Origin: Nitrobacter sp963807355
GTDB taxonomy: Bacteria; Pseudomonadota; Alphaproteobacteria; Rhizobiales; Xanthobacteraceae
Assembly: GCA_963807355.1 (NCBI GenBank)
Contig: CAWEBX010000012.1
Coordinates: forward strand, 112,840 to 176,839
DNA length: 64,000 bases
Reading direction: 5' to 3'
The first letter of the stretch is position 1; each line of letters opens with the position of its first letter. This document shows, one piece after another, positions 28,487 through 38,370 of this stretch. The translations under genes were made by a program, and so were the position numbers. The notes below the pieces were generated by a model that was not told the DNA's origin, did not search any database, and worked only from the letters and a program-made list of their open reading frames with translations.

Positions 28487-29886
28487 CCCAGCGCCTTGAG
28501 TTCACCGGGCAGCGCATAAGCCCATTGCGTGATGTTGCCGGCGCCGAGGCACACGACATAGTCATCCTGCTTCGCGAGGCCTGCAATAACACCCGCGAGC
28601 GCCGCGGACTCCTGCAGCGGTACCACCTCGCGGTGGCCGTGGGCACGCAGGCCGAGCACGAAGTGATCGCGGTCGATACCCGTGATCGGCGCCTCGCCCG
28701 CCGGATAGACGTCCGCGACGACAACCGTGTCGGCGTCGTTAAAGCAGGTGCAGAATTCCTCAAACAGCGCTTGTAACCGCGTATAGCGATGCGGCTGCAC
28801 CACGGCGATGACCCTGCCGCCGGTGGACTCGCGCGCCGCCTTCAGCACCGCTGCGATCTCGACCGGATGATGACCGTAGTCGTCGATGATGGTGACGCCG
28901 TTCCACTCGCCGGTCTTGGTAAAGCGCCGCTTGACGCCGCCGAACCCTGCGATGGCGCTGCGGATTGTCGCGTCGGGAATGCCGAGTTCGTGCGCCACCG
29001 CGATTGCCGCTGTGGCGTTGAGCGCGTTGTGACGACCCGGCATCGGCAGCACCAGATCGGAAATCTCGTGGGCGGCATCGGTCTTGCGATTGCGGAACAC
29101 CACCTTGAAATGCGAGCCGCCGCCGTTCGGTGCGAGATCGATCAGCCGCGCGTCTGCCTGCGGATTTTCGCCGTAGGTAATAATGCGGCGGTCCTCAATC
29201 TTGCCGACCATGCTCTGCACGACCGGATGATCGATGCACATCACCGCAAAGCCGTAGAACGGCACGTTCTCCACGAACGAGCGGAATGCATCCTGGACGG
29301 CATCGAAGGTCTTGAAGTGATCAAGATGCTCGGGATCGACGTTGGTGACGACAGCAACGTCGGTCGGCAGTTTCAAAAAGGTACCGTCGCTCTCGTCGGC
29401 CTCCACCACCATCCACTCGCCGGCCCCCAGCCGCGCGTTGGTGCCGTAGGCGTTGATGATGCCGCCGTTGATGACTGTGGGATCAAAATCGCCGGCGTCG
29501 AGCAGCGCCGCAACCATCGAGGTGGTGGTAGTTTTTCCGTGTGTACCGGCGATAGCCACGCAGCTTTTCAGCCGCATCAGTTCCGCGAGCATCTCGGCGC
29601 GGCGCACGACCGGAATGCGCTGCGCGCGCGCCGCCATCAGCTCGGGATTGTCACGCTTGATCGCGGTTGAAACGACCAGCACGTCAGCCCCGTTTACGTT
29701 CTCGGCCTTATGGCCGACCGTGACCTTGACGCCTTTCTCACGGAGCCGCACCACATTAGCGCCTTCGGAAGCGTCCGAGCCCTGCACCGTGTAGCCGAGG
29801 TTGCACAGTACCTCGGCGATGCCACTCATGCCGATGCCGCCGATGCCGATGAAGTGGATAGGGCCGATTTCGCGCGGCAATCTCAT
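28483..29886 (-). CDS. murC: UDP-N-acetylmuramate--L-alanine ligase
   Basis: First Mur ligase of the stem peptide. It has 467 residues, an N-terminal Rossmann motif GIGGIGMSGIAEVL, ATP loop GTHGKTTT (114-121), the EADESDGTFLKL stretch, DPEHLDHF, and a C-terminal domain with DDYGHHPVEI and QPHRYTR. The frame is intact. ATGA overlaps occur at both ends, with murG upstream and the 87-residue gene downstream. Confidence 0.97.
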   Translation of the reverse strand: MRLPREIGPIHFIGIGGIGMSGIAEVLCNLGYTVQGSDASEGANVVRLREKGVKVTVGHKAENVNGADVLVVSTAIKRDNPELMAARAQRIPVVRRAEMLAELMRLKSCVAIAGTHGKTTTTSMVAALLDAGDFDPTVINGGIINAYGTNARLGAGEWMVVEADESDGTFLKLPTDVAVVTNVDPEHLDHFKTFDAVQDAFRSFVENVPFYGFAVMCIDHPVVQSMVGKIEDRRIITYGENPQADARLIDLAPNGGGSHFKVVFRNRKTDAAHEISDLVLPMPGRHNALNATAAIAVAHELGIPDATIRSAIAGFGGVKRRFTKTGEWNGVTIIDDYGHHPVEIAAVLKAARESTGGRVIAVVQPHRYTRLQALFEEFCTCFNDADTVVVADVYPAGEAPITGIDRDHFVLGLRAHGHREVVPLQESAALAGVIAGLAKQDDYVVCLGAGNITQWAYALPGELKALG

Positions 29887-31151
29887 GGGTCGTCTTCTCG
29901 CAAAAGTCCTGATGCCCGCTTACCCGGCACTCGCCGGCACATGGCTTTATCACGGGTATCCACGTCTTGCTTTCGAACCGATTCATGCAAAACGCGGATG
30001 GCCGGAACAAGTCCGGGCATGATGGCAAATGTCAAGCCGTCACCCGGCAAATCAAGTCGCGCCACCTTCATCACCAGATCCGCCAGCCGTTCGGCTGCGT
30101 CGAGGCGGCCTACCTTGCGCGCCGCCGCCGCCATGGCCGCGAGCCGCGACGGTTCCTCCGCGAGCGCGGACAATTCCGCCGCGAGCCGGTCTGGAGTGAA
30201 GTCGGACTGCACGATGCGAATCGCGCCCCCGGCATCAGCGAGCACACCGGCATTGGCGAACTGGTCCTGATCGATCGCGCCGGGCAGCGGTACAAGAATG
30301 GAGGGGCGCCCGATCGCACCGAGTTCAGCCACCGTACCCGCCCCCGAGCGTGATACGACGATGTGACTCGACGCCAGCCGCGCCGGAAGGTCGGCAAAGA
30401 ACGGCGCAAGCTCCGCTTCGATCTTCAGCCGGTCATAGACCAGGCGTACCCGCGCCACATCTTCGTCGCGCACCTGCTGGGTCAATATCAATCGCTGCCG
30501 CAGCGCCGGTTCGAGTCTTTCAATTGTGTCCGGCACGATGTCGCTCATGACGCGAGCACCCTGGCTACCGCCAACCACAAGAACGCGCAAAGGATCGTTC
30601 GAGCCTGGTGCTGCGAACGGCACCATGGCGGCAGCGAGAATCGAAGGCCGCATCGGCGTTCCGGTCGTCGTGGTCTTGCCGATCAGCGACGGCTCCTTGT
30701 CGAGCACGCCCGGCAACGAGGTGGCGATGGCGCTGACGCGCTTGGACAGAAAGCTGTTGGCGCGGCCCATGACCGCGTTGGAATCATGGATCAGCGTCGG
30801 AATGCCCTTGAGTTGCGCCGCGATCAACGGGGGCAAGGTCGGATAGCCACCGAATCCGACTACGGCGGCAGGTTTCAGAACGCGCATCAGATTGAGAGCG
30901 ACGGCTGTGCCGACCGCGAGCATCAGGCCGGTGCGCGCCAGCGCCCACGGCGAGCGGCCGCGCACCGTCTCGCTCGGGACCACGTCGGTCATGTCTTTCG
31001 AGAACAGCCCACTATAACGCAGCGCACGCGCGTCCGTCACCAGCCGCACGCGCAAGCCGCGCTTCATCAGCTCGACGCCGAGCGCCTCGGCGGGAAACAG
31101 GTGTCCCCCGGTTCCGCCAGCGGCGAGCAGCATGAGAGGCGTGGTGGTCAT
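29883..31151 (-). CDS. murG: Lipid II glycosyltransferase MurG, with a repeat-derived C-terminal extension
   Basis: Transfers GlcNAc to lipid I at the inner membrane. The glycine-rich LAAGGTGGHLFPA, GFGGYPTLPPLIAA, GGSQGAR, SRSGAGTVAEL and the end-domain AAERLADLVMKVAR are all present. The usual protein ends about there. Here about 60 more residues follow, containing IMPGLVPAIRVLHESVR and DVDTRDKA, which is the translation of a palindromic repeat (29948-30022). Despite the insertion, the frame still reaches the ATGA overlap with murC. Start ATG 31151 (MTTTPLM) is preferred. ATG 31157 with a GGAGG 14 nt upstream is possible. Confidence 0.93.
   Translation of the reverse strand: MTTTPLMLLAAGGTGGHLFPAEALGVELMKRGLRVRLVTDARALRYSGLFSKDMTDVVPSETVRGRSPWALARTGLMLAVGTAVALNLMRVLKPAAVVGFGGYPTLPPLIAAQLKGIPTLIHDSNAVMGRANSFLSKRVSAIATSLPGVLDKEPSLIGKTTTTGTPMRPSILAAAMVPFAAPGSNDPLRVLVVGGSQGARVMSDIVPDTIERLEPALRQRLILTQQVRDEDVARVRLVYDRLKIEAELAPFFADLPARLASSHIVVSRSGAGTVAELGAIGRPSILVPLPGAIDQDQFANAGVLADAGGAIRIVQSDFTPDRLAAELSALAEEPSRLAAMAAAARKVGRLDAAERLADLVMKVARLDLPGDGLTFAIMPGLVPAIRVLHESVRKQDVDTRDKAMCRRVPGKRASGLLREDDP
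29948..30022. repeat. 'MPGLVPGI'-type palindromic repeat inside the 3' end of murG
   Basis: Read on the minus strand it encodes IMPGLVPAIRVL and DVDTRDKA, and its ends are partly complementary (TCCGGGCATGATG against the GGTATCCACG side). It inserts in frame and extends MurG. Related copies are at 31186-31300 and 32640-32668. Confidence 0.7.
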
Positions 31152-31185
31152 AGGCATTGCCCGAAACAAAACCTCCGCCGTGACC

Positions 31186-31300
31186 GGGCCACAGCCGCCC
31201 GAAGAACGAGGTGGCTTCGCTTACGCATGCCCCACCCTCCACGTCTATCCTCGCCATAAGCACCAAAGACGGGGCGCCCGGCACAAGGCCGGGCATGACG
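31186..31300. repeat. Degenerate copy of the 'MPGLVPGI' repeat between murG and ftsW
   Basis: The minus strand reads ATGCCCGGCCTTGTGCCGGG and later GTGGCCCGGTCACGGCGG. Translated, it gives MPGLVPG at one end and WPGHGG at the other, matching the ends of this repeat family with a diverged middle. It fills most of the 173-nt murG-ftsW gap. Confidence 0.6.
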
Positions 31301-31324
31301 ATATCGCCAAGACAACACATGTCG

Positions 31325-32476
31325 CTACGCATAACTCGCGGCGGCAGCGGCGTCGCTGATTGATTCCATTTCCGTGCGCGGCCGCTCGCGTGTCAGCGCC
31401 AGCATCAAGCCGACGCCGTAGGCGAGCGAGATCATCGACGAGCCTCCATAGGAAATGAACGGTAGCGTCATGCCTTTGGCCGGAATCAGATGCAGGTTGA
31501 CCGCCATATTGATGGCGGCCTGCACGCCAAACATGATCGCGAGCCCGGACGCGGCAAAACGCGAGAACAGATCCTCCGATGCATAAGCGCGCGACAGCGT
31601 GCGCATGACGATGAAGGTGAACAGCGCCAGCAGCCCGAGGCACATGATGATGCCGAATTCCTCGGCGCCGACCGCGAACACGAAATCGGTGTGACTATCC
31701 GGAAGACTCCGCTTGGCGATGCCCTCGCCAGGGCCGAGCCCGAACCAGCCGCCGTTGGCGAAAGCATCCATCGCGGTGTCGACCTGGAAGGTGTCGCCGG
31801 AGGCCGGATCCATGAAGCGACGGATGCGGAGCGCGACGTGCGGCACCATCATGTAGGCGGCGAACAAGCCGGCGATCGCCGCGCCTGCGAGACCGAATAC
31901 CCAGACGATGCGCATGCCTGCAATGAAGAACAGCGCACCCCATACCATCAGGATCAGCATGGTCTGGCCGAAGTCCGGCTCCATCACCAGCAGTGTGACG
32001 AGTCCCAGCAGAAGCGACAGCGCCATCGAGGTCGCCGGCATCTCAGGCTTGCGCGCGGATTCCGAGAACAGCCAGGCCGCCAGCACGACGAAAGCGGGCT
32101 TCGCGGATTCTGAAGCCTGGATGTTGACACCGAGGATCGAGATCCAGCGTTTCGCGCCCTTGACCTCCGGACCGAACCCGAGCGTGGCGACGATCAACAC
32201 GACGCTGAGCGCGAACACGATCAGCGCCGAGCGGCGGATCTGACGCGGCGACAGAAACGACACGCCGACCATCACGACGGTCGACGGCAGCAGAAACAGC
32301 ACATGACGATGAAAGAAGTGAAATGGATCAAGGCCGATCCGGGTCGCCACCGACGGGCTCGCCGCCAGCGACAGCACCACGCCGGTGAGCATCAGAAGCA
32401 CCATACCCGCCAGCAGCAACCGATCCACGGTCCACCACCATTCCGAGAGCGGTGTGCGTTGTTCGCGTGAAATCAT
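31325..32476 (-). CDS. ftsW: Lipid II polymerase/divisome SEDS protein FtsW
   Basis: 383 residues with about ten membrane helices; SEDS glycosyltransferase partnered with FtsI. Visible family landmarks are GAKRWISILGVNIQASESAK, MEPDFGQTMLI, the periplasmic loop NGGWFGLGPGEGIAKRSLPDSHTDFVFAVGAEEFG, and LPFISYGGSSM near the end. ATG 32476 is the family-normal start. The frame is intact. Gaps on both sides (173 and 214 nt) carry repeat copies, unlike the tight junctions elsewhere in the cluster. Confidence 0.96.
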   Translation of the reverse strand: MISREQRTPLSEWWWTVDRLLLAGMVLLMLTGVVLSLAASPSVATRIGLDPFHFFHRHVLFLLPSTVVMVGVSFLSPRQIRRSALIVFALSVVLIVATLGFGPEVKGAKRWISILGVNIQASESAKPAFVVLAAWLFSESARKPEMPATSMALSLLLGLVTLLVMEPDFGQTMLILMVWGALFFIAGMRIVWVFGLAGAAIAGLFAAYMMVPHVALRIRRFMDPASGDTFQVDTAMDAFANGGWFGLGPGEGIAKRSLPDSHTDFVFAVGAEEFGIIMCLGLLALFTFIVMRTLSRAYASEDLFSRFAASGLAIMFGVQAAINMAVNLHLIPAKGMTLPFISYGGSSMISLAYGVGLMLALTRERPRTEMESISDAAAAASYA

Positions 32477-32639
32477 GGCGGGTCCTGCGGGCGGAGATAA
32501 CCCATTGGTCCCTCATCGTGGTTACTGGAGAGTTAAGGCTGTTGCTATATCTTCGTCATCACTCGCCAAAAGCGCAAAGCACGTCTTCGCGCAAAGGATC
32601 TATACAACCCGTCCTCTTTGCAAAATTCACGAAGTTCAA

Positions 32640-32668
32640 TAGATGCCCGGATCAAGTCCCGACATGAG
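32640..32668. repeat. Short remnant of the same repeat family between ftsW and murD
   Basis: The minus strand encodes MSGLDPGIY, a common variant of one arm of the repeat. It lies in the 214-nt gap between the murD stop and the ftsW start; the rest of the gap shows no gene. Confidence 0.5.
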
Positions 32669-32690
32669 GCCGTATTTGCGGCGGCACGAG

Positions 32691-34091
<1,401 letters not shown>

Positions 34092-34170
34092 GGCAAGCCG
34101 CTCCACACACCGCACACCCGTTCCCTTCCCCCTTGTGGAGTCGAGACGAGCGAAGCGCGCATACCCATCA

Positions 34171-35277
34171 TCACCGGAGCTTCAGCGTCGAAAGGCCGGC
34201 AAGCGCCAGCATCACCGAGATGATCCAGAACCGGATCACGATCTGCGGCTCGGTCCAGCCGAGTTGCTCGAAGTGGTGGTGGATCGGCGCCATTTTGAAG
34301 ATGCGCTTGCCGGTGAGCTTGAACGACGTGACCTGCACGATCACCGACACCGCTTCCAGCACGAACAGGCCGCCAATCACGGCCAGCACGATTTCATGCT
34401 TCACCGCCACCGCGATCGAGCCGAGCATGCCGCCCAGCGCCAGCGAACCGGTATCACCCATGAAGATCGATGCCGGCGGGGCGTTGAACCAAAGGAAGCC
34501 GAGGCCGGCCCCGAGCACCGCGCCGCACAGCACCGCCAGTTCGCCCGCCCCCGCGATGTAGTTGATCTGAAGATAGTCGGCGAAGACCGCGTTGCCGGCG
34601 AGATAGGCGATCATGGCGAAGCTCGCCGCCGCGATCATGACCGGCACGATGGCGAGACCGTCGAGGCCGTCGGTGAGATTCACCGCGTTGCCGGCTCCGA
34701 CGATGATGAAGGCGCCAAAGGCGAGAAAGAACCAGCCGAGGTCCAGCGCCACGTCCTTGAAGAACGGGATCACCAGCGCCGTCGAGAACGGCTCGCGGCC
34801 GAGCCGGGTCAGCGCATAGCACGCGGCCAGCGCGATCAACAGTTCGAGCAGCAGGCGGGTGCGCCCGGAGAATCCGGCGTGGGTCTGCTTCGTCACCTTC
34901 AGGTAGTCGTCATAGAAGCCGATGAAGCCGAAACCGAGCGTCACCGCGAGCACGATCCAGACATACGGATTGAGGGGATTGGCCCACAGCACGGTCGACA
35001 CGACAAGTCCCGACAGGATCATCAGGCCGCCCATGGTCGGCGTGCCCTTCTTGCTGACGAGGTGCGACTGCGGCCCGTCGGTGCGGATCGGCTGTCCCTT
35101 GCCCTGACGCAGGCGAAGATTGTCGATGATCCAGGGGCCGAACAGAAACACGAACAACGCGCCCGTCACCATCGCGCCGCCGGTGCGGAAGGTGATGTAG
35201 CGGAAGACGTTCAGCAGCGGCTTGAAAATGCCGAGCCCCGGAACCGTGTTAGAAAGATCGATCAGCCAGTAAAACAT
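34171..35277 (-). CDS. mraY: Phospho-N-acetylmuramoyl-pentapeptide transferase (lipid I synthase)
   Basis: 368 residues with ten membrane helices. It transfers phospho-MurNAc-pentapeptide to undecaprenyl phosphate. Signatures: SKKGTPTMGGLMIL, FIGFYDDYLKVTKQ (catalytic DD), NAVNLTDGLDGLAI, and MAPIHHHFEQLGW near the end. ATG 35277 starts the conserved MFYWLIDL. murF ends 11 nt upstream of it in transcription order. The frame is intact. Confidence 0.97.
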   Translation of the reverse strand: MFYWLIDLSNTVPGLGIFKPLLNVFRYITFRTGGAMVTGALFVFLFGPWIIDNLRLRQGKGQPIRTDGPQSHLVSKKGTPTMGGLMILSGLVVSTVLWANPLNPYVWIVLAVTLGFGFIGFYDDYLKVTKQTHAGFSGRTRLLLELLIALAACYALTRLGREPFSTALVIPFFKDVALDLGWFFLAFGAFIIVGAGNAVNLTDGLDGLAIVPVMIAAASFAMIAYLAGNAVFADYLQINYIAGAGELAVLCGAVLGAGLGFLWFNAPPASIFMGDTGSLALGGMLGSIAVAVKHEIVLAVIGGLFVLEAVSVIVQVTSFKLTGKRIFKMAPIHHHFEQLGWTEPQIVIRFWIISVMLALAGLSTLKLR

Positions 35278-35288
35278 TTCATGAAACC

Positions 35289-36728
35289 CTAAACCGCGAC
35301 TCCGTCGTGCGCGGCGTTGTCGGGAAATCGCTTTTCAAGCGCCGTTATGATCAATTTCATTCGCGATCCGAGCGAGCCCTTGACCATGATGACGTCGCCG
35401 GCGCGGATCGCCGCCACCACCTGCGATTCGAGCGCGGCCGAGTCCTCTGCATAACCGCCCCGCTTGCCGGAGGAAAGCGCGTCCCACAGGTTGCGCATCA
35501 GAGGGCCGCAGCAAAAAATCATGTCGACCGCATTGGCATTGATCGCCTCGGTCAGGCCACGATGCAGGTCCGCACTTTTGGGACCGAGCTCCAGCATATC
35601 GCCCAGCACGGCGATGCGGCGACCCTGCGTCCCGACCCTGGTCCCGCCAAGCACGCCCAGCGCCGCAGCCATCGAAGCAGGATTGGCGTTATAGCTTTCG
35701 TCAATCAGGGTCGCCTCCCCGCTCGGCACGGTCAGCGCATGGCGCACGCCGCGCCCCGCGGCCGGCTGCGCCTGCGACAGCGCAAGCCCCGCAAGCGCAA
35801 GATCGGCGCCCGCCAGTAACGCCGCCGCCAGCACCGCCAGCGAATTCATCGCCATGTGACGGCCGGGCATGCCGAGCTTATAGGTCAGCTCATGGCCGAG
35901 AATTTTGGCGTGCACGGCGGAGCACGCCGGATGCAGCGCCACGTCGAGCAGGCGCGCGTCGGCCTTCTCGTCCGAGCCGAACGAGACGATCTTCGCGATG
36001 TCGAGTTTCTTTGCACGTCTTTGCAGCCGCGCGAACTGAGCGTTGTCCCGATTGAGCACGACGGCGCCGCGCGGCTCGACGCCTTCGAAAATTTCCGCCT
36101 TGGCGTCGGCGATCGCCTCTATGCCGGAGAAGAACTCAAGATGCACCGGTTCGACCGTGGTGATGACCGCAACATGAGGCCGCACCATCTTCACCAGCGG
36201 CTCGATCTCGCCAGCGTGATTCATCCCGATCTCGAAGATGGCGAAACGCACATCCGCCGGGCAGCGCGCCAGCGTGAGCGGTACGCCCCAGTGATTATTG
36301 AACGAAGCCACCGAGGCGTGTGTCTTGCCCTGCGCACCAAGGACGCTCCGCAACGCCTCCTTGGTCGAGGTCTTGCCGACCGATCCAGTCACCGCGATCA
36401 CCTGCGCTGAAAGTCGCGCGCGCGACGCCCGCGCCAGATCGCACAAGGCGGCAAGCACATCCTCGACAATCAGCAGGGGCGCACCGGCGGCGAACGTGTC
36501 GCGTTGCGCGGCCTCAACCACCGCCAGCGCCGCACCCGACTTCAAGGCGGCATCGACAAAAGCGTGACCATCGTGCACGTCACCCTTGATCGCGAAATAG
36601 GCCTCGCCCGGCGCGATAGTTCGGCTGTCGATGGAGATTCCGGTAATCACCGCCGGCAAAGCCCCGCGCCTCTCGGCCCGCATCGCCGTAACCATCAAGT
36701 CCAAAGTCCACAATGCGCGCGCGCTCAT
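35289..36728 (-). CDS. murF: UDP-N-acetylmuramoyl-tripeptide--D-alanyl-D-alanine ligase
   Basis: Adds D-Ala-D-Ala to the precursor. It has 479 residues: an N-terminal domain with DSRTIAPGEAYFAIKG, ATP loop GSVGKTST (115-122), EIGMNHAGEIE, and DESYNANPASM in the C-terminal domain. Its ATG overlaps the murE stop (ATGA, 36725-36728). The frame is intact. Confidence 0.96.
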   Translation of the reverse strand: MSARALWTLDLMVTAMRAERRGALPAVITGISIDSRTIAPGEAYFAIKGDVHDGHAFVDAALKSGAALAVVEAAQRDTFAAGAPLLIVEDVLAALCDLARASRARLSAQVIAVTGSVGKTSTKEALRSVLGAQGKTHASVASFNNHWGVPLTLARCPADVRFAIFEIGMNHAGEIEPLVKMVRPHVAVITTVEPVHLEFFSGIEAIADAKAEIFEGVEPRGAVVLNRDNAQFARLQRRAKKLDIAKIVSFGSDEKADARLLDVALHPACSAVHAKILGHELTYKLGMPGRHMAMNSLAVLAAALLAGADLALAGLALSQAQPAAGRGVRHALTVPSGEATLIDESYNANPASMAAALGVLGGTRVGTQGRRIAVLGDMLELGPKSADLHRGLTEAINANAVDMIFCCGPLMRNLWDALSSGKRGGYAEDSAALESQVVAAIRAGDVIMVKGSLGSRMKLIITALEKRFPDNAAHDGVAV

Positions 36729-38182
36729 AGCTGCCTCGATGTCAGTGCCGCGATAGCCGCCTCGTGGTCGCTGAACGGCAGCACGCGATCACCCACGATC
36801 TGTCCGGTCTCGTGACCCTTGCCGGCAATCAGCAAGGCGTCGCCCGGCTGCAGCCCCGCAATCGCAGCACGGATCGCTTCGGCTCGATCGCCGATCTCGC
36901 GGGCACCCGTGGCGGTGGCGAGGATCGCGGCGCGGATCGCGGCGGGATTTTCGCTGCGCGGATTATCGTCGGTCACGATAACCACATCCGCGTTATCGGC
37001 GGCGATTACGCCCATCAGCGGACGCTTGCCTGCATCACGATCACCGCCCGCTCCGAACACCACCACAAGCTTGCGCTGGGCATAGGGCCGCAACGCCTGC
37101 AACGCCTTCGCCAGCGCATCCGGTTTGTGGGCGTAATCAACAAAGACCGGAGCGCCATTGCGCTCACCGACCAGTTCAAGCCGTCCCCTGGCGCCTTCGA
37201 GATACTCGAGCGCCGCAAATACTCCATCCACGTCGCCACCGCTCCCGATGACGAGACCGGCCGACACCAGCGCATTCTCGATCTGGAACTCTCCGACCAA
37301 AGGCAGACGTATGATACGTTCGCGTCCGGCGTGTTCGAGAGTCACCCGTTGCGCAAAGCCCTCGATAGTGGCCGCGACCAGACGAATGCCGATGTGCGCA
37401 CCGTCGCCGCGGCGGCCGACACGCATCACCGGCACGTTTCGCGCGCTTGCCGCTTCAATCACGATAACCGAACAGTCATGATCCGCGGAAATCACCGCGA
37501 CCCCGTCCGGCTCGACCAGCTCGCGGAACAGCCGCAGCTTCGTATCGAGATAGTGCGCGACGGTCGGATGATAGTCCATGTGATCGCGCGACAGGTTGGT
37601 GAAACCTGCAGCACGCACCCGCACGCCATCGAGTCGATATTGATCAAGACCATGCGAGGACGCTTCCAGCGCAAGATGCGTCACGCCTTCGCTCACGAGC
37701 TGATCCAGCTCCCGATGCAACTCGATCGGATCGGGCGTCGTCACAGAGCCGTAGACCGTGCGCGACGGTGCGACCACGCCAATGGTGCCGATGCTCGCCG
37801 ACGAATAGCCGAGCCGCTGCCAGATCTGCCGCGTGAATGCCGCGACCGAGGTTTTGCCGCTGGTCCCGGTAACGGCAGCAATGGTTGTGGGCTGCTGCTT
37901 GTAAAATTTAGCGGCGGCCAGCGCCAGCGCGCGCCGCGGATTCGGCGTTGCGATGAACGGAACGCGCCCGGACGCGGGCGCGTGGTCGCCGACCACCGCA
38001 ACGGCGCCCGACGCGATCGCGACATCGATGAACCGCGCGCCATCTGTCTTCGTACCGGCAAGCGCGAAGAAAAGGTCTCCGGGCTTCACCGCGCGGCTAT
38101 CCACCGCGAGACCCGTGACGGCAAGCTCGCCAGTCGGCGCGTCCATGGTGGCGTCGTCACCGAAAAGCTCACGAAGTTTCAT
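36725..38182 (-). CDS. murE: UDP-N-acetylmuramoyl-tripeptide synthetase (meso-DAP-adding)
   Basis: Third Mur ligase, about 485 residues from ATG 38182 (MKLRELFGDD). ATP loop GTSGKTS is at about 106-112, then SVTTPDP, EASSHGLDQYRLDG, DYAHKPDAL and, important for substrate choice, TDDNPRSENP: the DNPR motif is that of meso-diaminopimelate enzymes. The reading frame stays open well upstream of 38182 but without family features. It lies 188 nt from the ftsI stop. Confidence 0.96.
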   Translation of the reverse strand: MKLRELFGDDATMDAPTGELAVTGLAVDSRAVKPGDLFFALAGTKTDGARFIDVAIASGAVAVVGDHAPASGRVPFIATPNPRRALALAAAKFYKQQPTTIAAVTGTSGKTSVAAFTRQIWQRLGYSSASIGTIGVVAPSRTVYGSVTTPDPIELHRELDQLVSEGVTHLALEASSHGLDQYRLDGVRVRAAGFTNLSRDHMDYHPTVAHYLDTKLRLFRELVEPDGVAVISADHDCSVIVIEAASARNVPVMRVGRRGDGAHIGIRLVAATIEGFAQRVTLEHAGRERIIRLPLVGEFQIENALVSAGLVIGSGGDVDGVFAALEYLEGARGRLELVGERNGAPVFVDYAHKPDALAKALQALRPYAQRKLVVVFGAGGDRDAGKRPLMGVIAADNADVVIVTDDNPRSENPAAIRAAILATATGAREIGDRAEAIRAAIAGLQPGDALLIAGKGHETGQIVGDRVLPFSDHEAAIAALTSRQL

Positions 38183-38370
38183 GGTCTCCCAGCCCGGTGG
38201 TTCAACTCTAACATCCCATTTCAGCGAGTTTCCGGCAAACGTCAGAATCATCAAAGTACCACCGGCGAATATCAAGTTGCCGGTGTGCTTTTTAAGTCCG
38301 AAGTTTGCTGCGTGGCGCGCTAGAAATGAGGCGAACTTCCAATTCGGGACGCCGGAAAGGCCCGGTCGTC

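Noticed and set aside
36764..38323. 519-codon plus-strand frame opposite murE
   Set aside because: Shadow frame; murE is complete on the minus strand.
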